From the NCBI GenBank assembly GCA_016182605.1, contig JACPGE010000107.1:1-64000 (forward strand): a DNA stretch of 64,000 bases, read 5' to 3'. Below are positions 52,358 through 61,331 of the stretch, in pieces; positions within the stretch are counted from its first letter, which is position 1, and the number at the start of each line of letters is the position of its first letter. The notes below the pieces were generated by a model. The model saw only the letters and a list, made by a program, of their open reading frames with translations, was not told the DNA's origin and made no database searches. A program made the translations under genes and the position numbers. Origin of the DNA: Candidatus Hydrogenedentota bacterium. GTDB lineage: Bacteria > Hydrogenedentota > Hydrogenedentia > Hydrogenedentales > JAEUWI01.

Positions 52358-52694
52358 TCGGTTGGAAACGGGTGCGGTCACAGTACTGCGCCTCTCGGGT
52401 GACATTGACGAAAACGGGATGAATGACCTGCGTACAGCCCTCATGAGCTGCATTCAGGATCATCGCTGCAACGTGGTGGTCAACCTGAAAGACGTAAAGT
52501 TCGTGTCCTACATGGGCGTCGGCGTCCTCGTGGAGCGGCTGCGTCAGCTCCGTTCCCACAAGGGCGACATGAAGCTCACCGGCGTGAACCTGTACACCGA
52601 ACGCCTCTTCCGCATGGTCGGCGTCACCAACGTCTTCGCGACCTATGCCACGGAAGATCAGGCGATCCGCCACTATCAGGAAGTCGCCGCCTAA
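52344..52694 (+). CDS. STAS-domain anti-sigma factor antagonist
   Basis: 116 residues, a single STAS domain: VTVLRLSGDIDENGMNDLR, CNVVVNLKDVKFVSYMGVG (phosphorylatable Ser in VSYMG) and LYTERLFRMVG. Such proteins bind anti-sigma kinases or act in partner-switching modules. GAAGGAG precedes the start, which overlaps mraZ by 14 bases. Its insertion between mraZ and rsmH is unusual. The cognate anti-sigma factor or kinase is not in the window. Confidence 0.88.
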   Translation: MLSIDRLETGAVTVLRLSGDIDENGMNDLRTALMSCIQDHRCNVVVNLKDVKFVSYMGVGVLVERLRQLRSHKGDMKLTGVNLYTERLFRMVGVTNVFATYATEDQAIRHYQEVAA

Positions 52695-52762
52695 CCGTGG
52701 TTCCCGTGGGTGGGCCCGGCACTTTGGCGCGTCGCGCGTCCCGGGCCTGAAGGGTGTCTTCG

Positions 52763-53701
52763 GTGAATATGCCGCTCCATATCCCCGTGCTGGCAGAGCC
52801 GGTCCTGCATTGGCTCTCGCCGGATCCCGAAGGCATTTATGTCGATTGTACTGCGGGCGCTGGCGGTCACAGCGCCCTTATTGCGGCCCGTTTAACCACG
52901 GGGCGCCTGCTTGCGCTGGATCGCGACCCCGTGGCTGTGGACATGGCCGCGCGGCGCTTGGCGCCGTATCCGTGTGCACAGGTCGTGCAGCACCGTTACA
53001 GCGCGCTACAGGAGATTCTGGAAGACAGAGGCATTGCCATGGTGGATGGAATCTTGATAGACGCGGGCTGCAGCAGCATGCAGCTCGACGCGCCCGGGCG
53101 GGGCTTCTCCTTTCAATCCGAAGGGCCGCTCGACATGCGCATGGATCCCACCCGCGGTCTGCCCGCACACGCCTTTCTCGCCACGCTCAGCCAGCACGAA
53201 CTCGCCGATCTTCTCCGCCGTTTTGGCGATGTCTCCAACGCGGGCCGGATCGCGGCCGCCATTGCAGCGCGCGCGAAAGCGGGCGCCCTCCAGACCACGA
53301 CCGATCTCCGCCAGGCCGTCTCCGAGGCCCTGCCTTTCGTCAACGGCATGCCCGACGAAGTGCGCACGGTATTCCAGGCCATACGCATCGCCGTAAATGA
53401 AGAACTCGAAGAACTCCACCTCGCCCTCACACGCGCTCTCGCGCTGCTCAAGCCCGGTGGCCGCCTGGTCACCATCGCCTTTCACTCTGGCGAAGACCGC
53501 GTGCAAAAGGAAGTCTACAAAGCTGCGTCACGCCGCCGCCTCGATCGTCACCCCGATGGCCGCACTAAGACCGTATGGCCGCCCATCATCCGCATTTTGA
53601 CCCCGAGCCCGGTACTGCCCACACCGGAAGAAATTGCAGCCAATCCGCGCGCGAAAAGCGCCAAGCTTCGCGCTGTAGAGAAGCTGCCCGCACAGGAGTA
53701 G
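52763..53701 (+). CDS. rsmH: 16S rRNA (cytosine-1402-N4)-methyltransferase
   Basis: 312 residues. SAM-binding DCTAGAGGHSALIA, ILIDAGCSSMQLD, PLDMRMDP, AIRIAVNEELEEL, FHSGEDR (usually FHSLEDR) and the end ITPSP-like LTPSPVLPT identify RsmH/MraW. GTG at 52763 is preferred for its AAGGG spacing; GTG 52754 and ATG 52769 are in frame. The normal dcw order (mraZ, rsmH) is broken only by the STAS gene. Confidence 0.94.
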   Translation: MNMPLHIPVLAEPVLHWLSPDPEGIYVDCTAGAGGHSALIAARLTTGRLLALDRDPVAVDMAARRLAPYPCAQVVQHRYSALQEILEDRGIAMVDGILIDAGCSSMQLDAPGRGFSFQSEGPLDMRMDPTRGLPAHAFLATLSQHELADLLRRFGDVSNAGRIAAAIAARAKAGALQTTTDLRQAVSEALPFVNGMPDEVRTVFQAIRIAVNEELEELHLALTRALALLKPGGRLVTIAFHSGEDRVQKEVYKAASRRRLDRHPDGRTKTVWPPIIRILTPSPVLPTPEEIAANPRAKSAKLRAVEKLPAQE

Positions 53702-53707
53702 GAGCCC

Positions 53708-54319
53708 ATGAGAAAACTGGAACGCATCCGCCGCCGGCGCGCCCTCTGGGGCTGGATCAAATGGAGCCCGGTCCTCTTCATCCTTTTCAGTTTTCTCTTT
53801 GCGGACGTGTGGCTCAACATTGAAACGCGGCGGCACGACTATGCCTACATTGAATTGAACAGCGCCATTCGCGAAGTGCGCAAGGAGATCAAGGATCTCA
53901 AGCGCGATCGCGCCAGCCTCGAAACCTTCGATCAACTCGCCCAGGTCGCGCCCGATCTGGGCCTGCAAGAGCCCGAGCCGGATCAAATCGAGACCATCAC
54001 CTTCCGCGCGGAGCCTCTGCTCCCGAAAGAGCCCCTTTCTTCGATGATCACCGCGGAGGCGAAACCGGCGCCGGCCACCGCGATTGAAAACCGCATCGCC
54101 GCCGTCCTGGGCGACGTTGCCCAGCTACAGACCCGCTCAACCACGGTTGTGCAATGGCTGCGGGATCAGGTCAAAGAAAATCTCCCTACTTTGTCCGACA
54201 AGGTGGAACAGGCTCTCGCGCCCGCCCCGGCAGACGAGGCCACCGCCTCGGTGGCCGAAGCGGAACCGGAATCCGAAAGCCTCGACGAATCCATTCCGGA
54301 CCTGTTGGGGCATCTCTGA
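53708..54319 (+). CDS. ftsL: FtsL-like cell division protein with long C-terminal extension
   Basis: 203 residues, about twice the usual size. A basic cytoplasmic start (KLERIRRRRALWGWIK), one membrane helix (about 20-37) and a periplasmic coiled coil (NSAIREVRKEIKDLKRDRAS) with LGLQEPEPDQIETI match FtsL by position and form. Residues about 110-203 add a helical and then acidic Ala/Glu-rich tail. FtsL links FtsB and FtsQ to FtsWI. GGAGTAGGAG precedes the start, 6 bases after rsmH. Confidence 0.78.
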   Translation: MRKLERIRRRRALWGWIKWSPVLFILFSFLFADVWLNIETRRHDYAYIELNSAIREVRKEIKDLKRDRASLETFDQLAQVAPDLGLQEPEPDQIETITFRAEPLLPKEPLSSMITAEAKPAPATAIENRIAAVLGDVAQLQTRSTTVVQWLRDQVKENLPTLSDKVEQALAPAPADEATASVAEAEPESESLDESIPDLLGHL

Positions 54320-54356
54320 AATTATGCGGCCAGGGGACTGGTTTGGAAGAGGCACT

Positions 54357-56630
54357 ATGGCAGCACCAAAGAAATCCGGCAGGCATGCCGAAGAGCGCGC
54401 ACAGAAATTCGGCGGGCCGCCCCAGCCCGTAAACCGGAATCGCATCCGTTGGGTTGTCTACACCTTCGCCGCCATTTTCTGCGTCATCTCCCTTCGCCTC
54501 GTCTTCTTGCACCTCCGGCCGCGTGCGGAACTCACGAATGAAGAGCGCGTTCACGTTGGCTACAGCGAGATGCACCGCGGACGCGGCGAAATCTTCGATC
54601 GCAATGGCCTTCTTCTCGCCACCGAGAAGGAAGTCCCCTCGCTCTGGGCCGACACGCGCAAAGTAAAAAACGCCCCCGAACTCGCCAAACGCCTCTCTGC
54701 CGCCTTCGGCCTCGAAGAATCCAAAGTGCTTGCGCTGCTCACGGAAAAGTCGAAGTCGGGCGATCCCATGAAGTTTGTTTGGATCAAGCGCTGGATCAAT
54801 GCGATGCCCCTGGAGGAACTGGAGGCCTTCGTCAAGACGCTGGGCGAGGGTTTCGCCCTGAAAATGGAGTCCAGCCGTTACTACCCCCAGGGGGACACCG
54901 CCGCGCACGTGATCGGCTTTGTGAACCGCAGCGGGGATCCCTGGGAGGGGCTCGAACTCAATTTCGATCCCTGCCTGCGCGGCGTTTCCGGATTCTTTCG
55001 CGCGCGCAAAGACGGCAAGCAGCGCCTCCTCGAGTCCCTCACCCTCGAATACACCGCGCCCGCAGGTGGCGACATGGTGCAACTCACGCTCGACACCGCC
55101 ATTCAGCACACCCTCGAAGAAGCCATCGATCGCCGTATGGAGGAGTGCAAGGCCGTTGGCGGCATGGGCGTCGTCATGGATCCGCACACAGGGGCCATCC
55201 TCGCGCTCGCTACCCGCCCGGCCTTCAACGCCAACAACTATGAAGACTACCCCAAATCGCTCTGGAAAAACCGCGCGCTGCTTGAGATGTTCGAGCCGGG
55301 CTCCGCGTTCAAGATCGTTACTGCCGCCGCTGCCCTGGAACATGGCCTAATCACCCCCGATACCATGATCGACTGCGAGAACGGGCGCTACGCCCCCTAC
55401 AAACGGCGCATCATCAAAGACGTGCACAAGCTCGGAGTCGAGCCCTTCCGCCATTGTTTCGCCGAGTCCAGCAACATCGCCATGATCAAGATCGCCTCCC
55501 AGCTCGGCGAAGAGCGCCTCGATCAGTGGATCCGCCGTTTCGGCTTCGGCCAGCGCACGGCGCCCGACTTCAAGCACGAGACCGCCGGCGTGTACCGGCC
55601 CCGAAACGAGTGGTCCGGATTCTCCATGGGCTCCCTGCCGATGGGACAGGAAATCTCCGTCACGATTCTCCAACTCGCGCGGGCGTTTGGCGTTATCGCG
55701 AACGGTGGCTTCCTCGTCGATCCCTACGTGGTGGAGCGCGCCGTCAGTCAGGAGGGCGAAATCACCTACCAGCACGACATGTCGCACAAGACCCGGATTA
55801 TTTCCCCCGAAACCGCCGCCACCATGGTCGATTTGAGCTATGGGGTCGTCCTCGAAGGCACGGGAGACGACGCGGCCATTCCGGAATACCGCGTCGGCGG
55901 CAAAACAGGCACCGCGCAAATCGCGAGCAAGACCCGGCGGGGCTACGAAGAGGGCCATTACACCACCGTATTTGCGGGCTTTGCGCCCATTCGCGATCCG
56001 CGCCTCGTGTGCGTGATTGTCATTCAGGAGCCCATGATCAAGCTCCACTTTGGCGGCTATGTCTGCGGTCCCGTCTTTAAGGAAGTCATGCGCGACAGCC
56101 TGATCCGCCTCAATGTCCCCCTCGATCCCATGGAAGGCTACACGCCGCCCGAGCGGCCCGCACCCGATGCCGAAATGGACCCCGAGGATTCCGCGCCTGA
56201 AAATACCCTCTGGCTGGCCAACGCCTACGAGGAAGAATCGGCCGCGGAAGGTGACACGGCCGGCGCCATGGAACCCGTATCGAACGAACTTGGGGATGTG
56301 GACACCGTCGTGCCGCCCATCAATCCCAAAGAACTCGACAGTTCCCTCGAAATGCTCATGGAGCCCCTCGAGCCCCTGGAACTTGTCGCCGTGAACGAGG
56401 ATAGCACCTCTACACAGCCGCGGCTCCCCGATCTGGCCGGCATGACCCGCCAACAGGTCCAGGAATCGCTTCGCGCTTTTGGTATTCCCCTGGATCCCCT
56501 GGGCACCGGGTGGGCCGTCCAGCAGTTCCCTAAACCCGGCACCCCGCTCTCCCATATCAAGATCTGTAAAGTTCAATTTTCCACCGAAAAAGCAGTTCAT
56601 GAAGCACCTGAAGCCACTGTCACTCCCTGA
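54357..56630 (+). CDS. ftsI: Peptidoglycan transpeptidase FtsI (PBP3-like) with PASTA domain
   Basis: 757 residues. A cytoplasmic basic start and one membrane helix (about 25-45) precede the pedestal domain (GRGEIFDRNGLLLAT) and the penicillin-binding domain with SAFK (Ser about 316), SSN (AESSNIAMIK) and KTG (GGKTGTAQIA). An acidic linker of about 100 residues leads to a C-terminal PASTA domain (LPDLAGMTRQQVQESLRAFG). It cross-links septal peptidoglycan. The ATG at 54357 with GGAAGAGG is preferred to the ATG at 54324. It overlaps murE by 32 bases. Confidence 0.94.
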   Translation: MAAPKKSGRHAEERAQKFGGPPQPVNRNRIRWVVYTFAAIFCVISLRLVFLHLRPRAELTNEERVHVGYSEMHRGRGEIFDRNGLLLATEKEVPSLWADTRKVKNAPELAKRLSAAFGLEESKVLALLTEKSKSGDPMKFVWIKRWINAMPLEELEAFVKTLGEGFALKMESSRYYPQGDTAAHVIGFVNRSGDPWEGLELNFDPCLRGVSGFFRARKDGKQRLLESLTLEYTAPAGGDMVQLTLDTAIQHTLEEAIDRRMEECKAVGGMGVVMDPHTGAILALATRPAFNANNYEDYPKSLWKNRALLEMFEPGSAFKIVTAAAALEHGLITPDTMIDCENGRYAPYKRRIIKDVHKLGVEPFRHCFAESSNIAMIKIASQLGEERLDQWIRRFGFGQRTAPDFKHETAGVYRPRNEWSGFSMGSLPMGQEISVTILQLARAFGVIANGGFLVDPYVVERAVSQEGEITYQHDMSHKTRIISPETAATMVDLSYGVVLEGTGDDAAIPEYRVGGKTGTAQIASKTRRGYEEGHYTTVFAGFAPIRDPRLVCVIVIQEPMIKLHFGGYVCGPVFKEVMRDSLIRLNVPLDPMEGYTPPERPAPDAEMDPEDSAPENTLWLANAYEEESAAEGDTAGAMEPVSNELGDVDTVVPPINPKELDSSLEMLMEPLEPLELVAVNEDSTSTQPRLPDLAGMTRQQVQESLRAFGIPLDPLGTGWAVQQFPKPGTPLSHIKICKVQFSTEKAVHEAPEATVTP

Positions 56631-58086
56631 AGTGTGTTCCCTCCTCGGCGCGGCCTTGCAGACCGCGCCTGTGCCGTCTTTTGTTGATCATGTGACGGAA
56701 GATTCCCGCCGCGTCAGAAAGGGCAGTCTCTTCGTGGCGATGGAAGGCGGCCACGCCAATGGCTATGACTTTCTCGAAGCCGCCGCGGCCCAGGGCGCCT
56801 CCGCCTTTCTCGGCGCGAAGGAACTGCCCGGCCTGCTCTACGGCGTGCCCTACCTTCGCCACCCTCACCCGCGTCAGGCACTCGGCATTCTCGCCCACGC
56901 CCTCCGCGGCAATCCCACGCAGTCCATGGCCGTCACCGGTGTTACCGGCACCAACGGCAAATCCAGCACCGTCGCCCTGGCCACCGCCATCCTGCGGGCT
57001 GCCGGCCACCGCACCGGCCAATTCGGCACCCTTGGCTATAGCATTGGCGGAGAGACCCGCCCCGCGCCCCACACCACGCCCTTTGGCGAAACCCTTGCCG
57101 CCCTGTGTGCGGACGCCGCGGAAGCGGGCGCCACCCACATCGTGATGGAGACCAGTTCACACGCGCTCGATCAGGAGCGAGTCGCGGGGATCCAATTCAC
57201 CGTGGGGGCCTTCACCAATCTCACGCAAGACCACCTCGATTATCACGGCGGCATGGAGCGCTATTTCGCGGCCAAGGCCAAACTCTTTGAGCGTCTGCCC
57301 CAGGGCACGGGCGTCGCCGTTCTTAACCGGGGCGACGCCGCCTGGAAACAGCTTCGCGCGGCGACCACCGCGCGCGTCCTCACCTATGGCAAAGGCGGCG
57401 ACTGCCGCGCGGAGTCCCTTAAACTTGCGCTGGACGCAAGCGCCTTCAACCTCGCCACGCCCTGGGGTGAAGTTCCGGTGCGTATGCAGCTCATCGGCCG
57501 CCACAATGTGGAAAACGCCCTCTGCGCCGCCACCATCGCGGGCGCCCTCGACGTGAACCTGGATCGCATTGCACAGGCGCTCAGCACCTTTGAAACCGTT
57601 CCGGGACGTTTTGAACGGATCGACATGGGCCAGCCCTTCTCCGTGGTGGTGGATTACGCCCATACCGACGATGGCCTGAAGAATGTGCTCCAAACCGCGC
57701 GCGCCCTCTGCGACAAGCGCGTCATCACCGTTTTCGGCTGCGGCGGCGATCGGGATCGCGGGAAACGCCCCAAGATGGGCGCCGTCGCGGCTCAGCTCTC
57801 CGACTATTGCATCATCACTTCAGACAATCCGCGCACGGAGGATCCCTGCCGGATTCTCCTGGATGTTGAAGTGGGCGTGCAGCGCGAGGGCAAGGAAAAA
57901 CAGCAGGACTACGAAGTTATCGAATCGCGCGCCGAGGCCATTGCGCGCGCCCTGGATCTGGCCCGCCCCGGGGACATCGTGCTTATTGCGGGGAAAGGCC
58001 ATGAAGACTACCAGATTATCGGCACGGAGAAGTTTCACTTCGACGATCGGGAAGTCGCACGCGATCTGTTGAAGGACAAGTGCTGA
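56599..58086 (+). CDS. murE: UDP-MurNAc-tripeptide synthetase (meso-DAP type)
   Basis: 495 residues. Mur ligase with DSRRVRKGSLFVA at the N-terminus, the ATP loop GVTGTNGKSST, the carbamylated-Lys region, HNVENALCA and SDNPRTEDP. The DNPR motif is the mark of enzymes that add meso-diaminopimelate, so the wall is probably DAP-type. Start is inside the end of ftsI. MurF, which should add D-Ala-D-Ala next, is not encoded after it. Confidence 0.95.
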   Translation: MKHLKPLSLPEVCSLLGAALQTAPVPSFVDHVTEDSRRVRKGSLFVAMEGGHANGYDFLEAAAAQGASAFLGAKELPGLLYGVPYLRHPHPRQALGILAHALRGNPTQSMAVTGVTGTNGKSSTVALATAILRAAGHRTGQFGTLGYSIGGETRPAPHTTPFGETLAALCADAAEAGATHIVMETSSHALDQERVAGIQFTVGAFTNLTQDHLDYHGGMERYFAAKAKLFERLPQGTGVAVLNRGDAAWKQLRAATTARVLTYGKGGDCRAESLKLALDASAFNLATPWGEVPVRMQLIGRHNVENALCAATIAGALDVNLDRIAQALSTFETVPGRFERIDMGQPFSVVVDYAHTDDGLKNVLQTARALCDKRVITVFGCGGDRDRGKRPKMGAVAAQLSDYCIITSDNPRTEDPCRILLDVEVGVQREGKEKQQDYEVIESRAEAIARALDLARPGDIVLIAGKGHEDYQIIGTEKFHFDDREVARDLLKDKC

Positions 58087-58472
58087 TGGCAGGCGCATCC
58101 GCTCAACGCGTTCAGGCCGGGGTGAGTGGCCGTCCCCTGCGCGCTCTTGGCAGGCGCGCCGCTTCGGGGCCCCGGCACAGCGAAAAGCGCGAAATCCCCG
58201 CTGCCGGCACGCCGGGCGAAAGCGCCCGCGGGCACAATCCCCGTTGTTTGCCCGTGCACGGCTGCATGCTGCTCGCGCAGAACCCCCAGGCCTGTGCTAT
58301 GATCGGGCCGGTCACAGCGCCGGATTTTCCCGCCGGCGCGCGCCCCATCTGCAATGCTCCGGCGGGCGCTTTTTCCCGCGGCGCACCCGCCACATTGGGC
58401 CCGTCAAACCCCGGTGCGCGTTCCGGCGCGCCGCTGAATCAACGCCCCCACATGGAAAACGAAGGATAAGGA
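58087..58472. other. GC-rich gap where murF is normally found
   Basis: 386 bases between murE and mraY. A frame of 129 codons is open (58080-58469) but its sequence is low in structure, Pro/Ala/Arg/Gly-rich, and has no Mur ligase motif. A possible -10 (TGCTATGAT, 58295-58303) is followed by the hairpin at 58329-58366. Confidence 0.6.
58329..58374 (+). terminator. Terminator- or attenuator-like hairpin before mraY
   Basis: CCCGCCGG (58329-58336) pairs perfectly with CCGGCGGG (58359-58366); a run of five T follows at 58370-58374. The 22-base loop could fold further. It lies inside the dcw cluster about 100 bases before mraY. Confidence 0.45.
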
Positions 58473-59942
58473 ATGTTCTATTACCTGGCCGTTGCGTTGA
58501 TTCCGCGGATCAGCGCGCTGAATGTGCTGACCTACCACACTGTGCGTGCGGGAGGCGCCGCATTGACCGGCTTTATCCTTTGCCTGATTCTGGGGCCGTG
58601 GGTCATCCGCCAGTTGCGCGCCCTCAAGGTGGGCCAGTTCATCAAGAAAGAGCATGTCGCCGATCTGCATGCCCTGCACAAGGGCAAGGCCGGCACCCCA
58701 ACCATGGGGGGCGTGCTCATCCTGCTCTCTACCACCCTCTCGCTCTTCCTGTGGAGCCCCATGGACAACCGCCTCCTGTGGGTCGCCCTCGGCGCGCTGC
58801 TCATGCTCGGCATCGTGGGGTTTCTCGACGACTTCATCAAGCTGCGCCGCAAACACAACGACGGCCTCAGCGCGCGCGCCAAATTCGCCGGCCAGATCCT
58901 CACCGGCGGTGTCATGGGGCTCTACCTGCTTTTCAACCCGATCACGGTCAATCCCACCTACCTCTTCGAGCGCGACATGACCGACTGGACGCCCATCGCC
59001 CGGGCCATTCGCGAGGCACAAACGCCCGCCACCGCGCGCATCTGGAACGCCCTGAACCCGCAGACGCAAACCATCTTTCGAGAGGCCGGCGCCGAGACGG
59101 GCTTTCACCAGTTCACCCAGCAGATCATGGTGCAGCAACTCAATGAACTCCTGGAAGACCCCACACTCTTCACCGCGGAACAGTGGGTCCCCGAAGCCGA
59201 TTCCGAAGCAGACGGGCTCTTGCGCCGGGGCCGCGAGAGCCTGAGCACCCGGGAACTCCTGCGGTTGAACCGGCTCTTTCTCGAACACGCCATCCCGGAT
59301 CAGTTCACGGCCACACCCGCCAATCTCCACACCCGCGTTGGCGTGCCCGGTTTCAAAAGCTGGCTTATTCCGCTGGGACCGCTGTACGTTTTCTTCGTCA
59401 TCTTCATCATCGTCAGCATCTCCAACGCCGTCAACCTGACCGATGGCCTGGACGGGCTCGCCGCAGGCGCCTCCGTGGTCTCCATCGCCGCCTTCGCCGC
59501 CATCGCATACGTCGTCAGCCGCGCGGACTGGTCCAGCTATCTCTATCTCATGTACGTGCCGGAGGCCAGCGAACTCTTCGTCTTCGGCGCCGCACTCCTC
59601 GGCACAGGCCTGGGTTTCCTCTGGTACAACGCGCACCCCGCTGAGGTCTTCATGGGAGACACCGGTTCCCTTGCACTCGGCGGCGCCATCGGCACCATGG
59701 CCATCCTCACCAAGCAGGAACTCCTGCTGCCGATCATCGCCGGACTCTTCGTCATGGAAGCCGCCAGCGTCGTCATCCAGGTGGCCTCCTTCAAACTGAC
59801 CGGCAAGCGTGTTTTTCGCATGGCCCCCCTGCACCATCACTTCGAACTGCTCGGCTGGTCCGAAACCAAAGTCACCATGCGCTTCTGGATCATCGCCTTC
59901 CTTTTTGCCATTATGAGTCTCGGAACCCTGAAGCTGCGCTGA
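58473..59942 (+). CDS. mraY: Phospho-MurNAc-pentapeptide transferase MraY with a large loop insertion
   Basis: 489 residues against about 360 usually. It transfers phospho-MurNAc-pentapeptide to undecaprenyl phosphate to make lipid I. The active site is intact: [26 protein letters not shown] (Asp119, Asp120), [14 protein letters not shown] (Asp about 324), [12 protein letters not shown] and [12 protein letters not shown]. Residues about 160-290, between the fourth and fifth conserved helices and predicted periplasmic, form an extra hydrophilic, mostly helical segment (for example [20 protein letters not shown]). Downstream murD starts 1 base after the stop. Confidence 0.95.
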   Translation: MFYYLAVALIPRISALNVLTYHTVRAGGAALTGFILCLILGPWVIRQLRALKVGQFIKKEHVADLHALHKGKAGTPTMGGVLILLSTTLSLFLWSPMDNRLLWVALGALLMLGIVGFLDDFIKLRRKHNDGLSARAKFAGQILTGGVMGLYLLFNPITVNPTYLFERDMTDWTPIARAIREAQTPATARIWNALNPQTQTIFREAGAETGFHQFTQQIMVQQLNELLEDPTLFTAEQWVPEADSEADGLLRRGRESLSTRELLRLNRLFLEHAIPDQFTATPANLHTRVGVPGFKSWLIPLGPLYVFFVIFIIVSISNAVNLTDGLDGLAAGASVVSIAAFAAIAYVVSRADWSSYLYLMYVPEASELFVFGAALLGTGLGFLWYNAHPAEVFMGDTGSLALGGAIGTMAILTKQELLLPIIAGLFVMEAASVVIQVASFKLTGKRVFRMAPLHHHFELLGWSETKVTMRFWIIAFLFAIMSLGTLKLR

Positions 59943-59943
59943 T

Positions 59944-61320
59944 ATGCTGGACAACCTCAACAACAAAAAGATCACCATCGCGGGCACGGGGCGTTCCGCC
60001 CGGGCTGCGCTCGATCTCGTTCAGGCACGCGGCGCACGCCCCTTTGTCAGCGACGCCGAACCCATTCCAGAGGCTTTCCGCCAAGAACTGGATCGATGCG
60101 GCATCCCCTGGGAAGATCGGGGCCACTCCCCCGCGAAATTCGCCCAAGCCGGTCTCGTCGTACTCAGTCCAGGCGTGCCATTGCGTCAGCCGGCTATCGA
60201 GGCCGCCCTCGCCGCAGGTGTGCCGGTCATCGGCGAACTGGAATTGGCCTCGTGGTATTGTGCCAAACCCATCCTGGCCATCACCGGCACCAACGGCAAA
60301 ACCACGGCCACCCAGCTCCTGCATCACCTCGTGCAGGCCTGTGGCATGCGCTCCATGCTCGTGGGCAACAACGACACGCCCTTCTGCTCCGTCGTCGACG
60401 CACTCGCACAGGTGGACTACGTCGTCGCGGAAGTCAGCAGTTACCAGCTTGAAACCATTCTCCATTTCCGGCCTCACGTGGCCGCCGTGCTGAACATTAC
60501 CCCCGATCATCTGGCGCGTCATGGCACACTGGAAGGCTATGCCGAGGCCAAGGCCCGGATCTTCATGAACCAGACTGCGGCGGACTTTGCCGTGCTCAAT
60601 GGCGACGATGCGCGCGTCGCGGCCCTGCCGCTGCCCGCGGGCGCAGCACGGCGCACCTTCTCGCAGCGATCAGGCGCCCAGGTTGATATCACCCTGCGCG
60701 GCACGGAACTCTTCGACAGTTACGATCGCCGTCTTGGAGATCTCTCTGGCGTGCAACTTCCCGGTGCGCACAACCGCGAGAATATTCTGGCGGTAGTCGC
60801 GATGATGGAGTGTCTCGGCTTCGCGCCGGAATCCTACTGGCCCGCGCTGTGCAGCTTTCCCGGCGTGGAACACCGCCTCGAGCGCGCCGGCGACTGCAAT
60901 GGCGTGCGCATCATCAACGATTCGAAATCGACCAACGTGGACAGTCTCCGCGTGGCGCTGGAGAGTTTTCCAGAACCCATCGTGCTCATCGCCGGGGGCG
61001 TGGGGAAGGGGGCGCCGTATGAGCCGCTCCTCCCGCTTGTCAAAGATAGTGTGAGGGCGCTCGTCGCCATTGGCAGTGATGGACCGCGTCTTCAACGCGC
61101 CTTTGGCGGGGTCACGGCGGTGCACGCCGCGGATTCCATGGCTGCGGCGGTCGACTTGGCAATTTCACTGGCCCGGCCGGGCGATGTCGTGCTGCTCTCT
61201 CCGGCATGCGCCAGTTTCGACTGGTACGAAAATTTCGAGGCGCGCGGGCGGGATTTCAAAGCCTGTGCCCAGATGGCAATAAATCGATTGACCGCGGCGC
61301 CGGTATCTCAACCAGGATGA
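59944..61320 (+). CDS. murD: UDP-MurNAc-L-alanine:D-glutamate ligase
   Basis: 458 residues. MurD: KITIAGTGRSARAA, VLSPGVPL, the ATP loop ITGTNGKTTATQL, VAEVSSYQLETI, NITPDHLARHG and VRIINDSKSTNVDS. It adds D-Glu to UDP-MurNAc-L-Ala. It begins 1 base after mraY and ends in ATGA shared with a possible ftsW start. Confidence 0.96.
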   Translation: MLDNLNNKKITIAGTGRSARAALDLVQARGARPFVSDAEPIPEAFRQELDRCGIPWEDRGHSPAKFAQAGLVVLSPGVPLRQPAIEAALAAGVPVIGELELASWYCAKPILAITGTNGKTTATQLLHHLVQACGMRSMLVGNNDTPFCSVVDALAQVDYVVAEVSSYQLETILHFRPHVAAVLNITPDHLARHGTLEGYAEAKARIFMNQTAADFAVLNGDDARVAALPLPAGAARRTFSQRSGAQVDITLRGTELFDSYDRRLGDLSGVQLPGAHNRENILAVVAMMECLGFAPESYWPALCSFPGVEHRLERAGDCNGVRIINDSKSTNVDSLRVALESFPEPIVLIAGGVGKGAPYEPLLPLVKDSVRALVAIGSDGPRLQRAFGGVTAVHAADSMAAAVDLAISLARPGDVVLLSPACASFDWYENFEARGRDFKACAQMAINRLTAAPVSQPG

Positions 61321-61331
61321 GGGCAAGCAAA

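Noticed and set aside
58080-58469. 129-codon frame between murE and mraY as a possible truncated MurF
   Set aside because: No Mur ligase motif, Pro/Ala/Arg/Gly-rich composition, and several frames are open in this GC-rich stretch.
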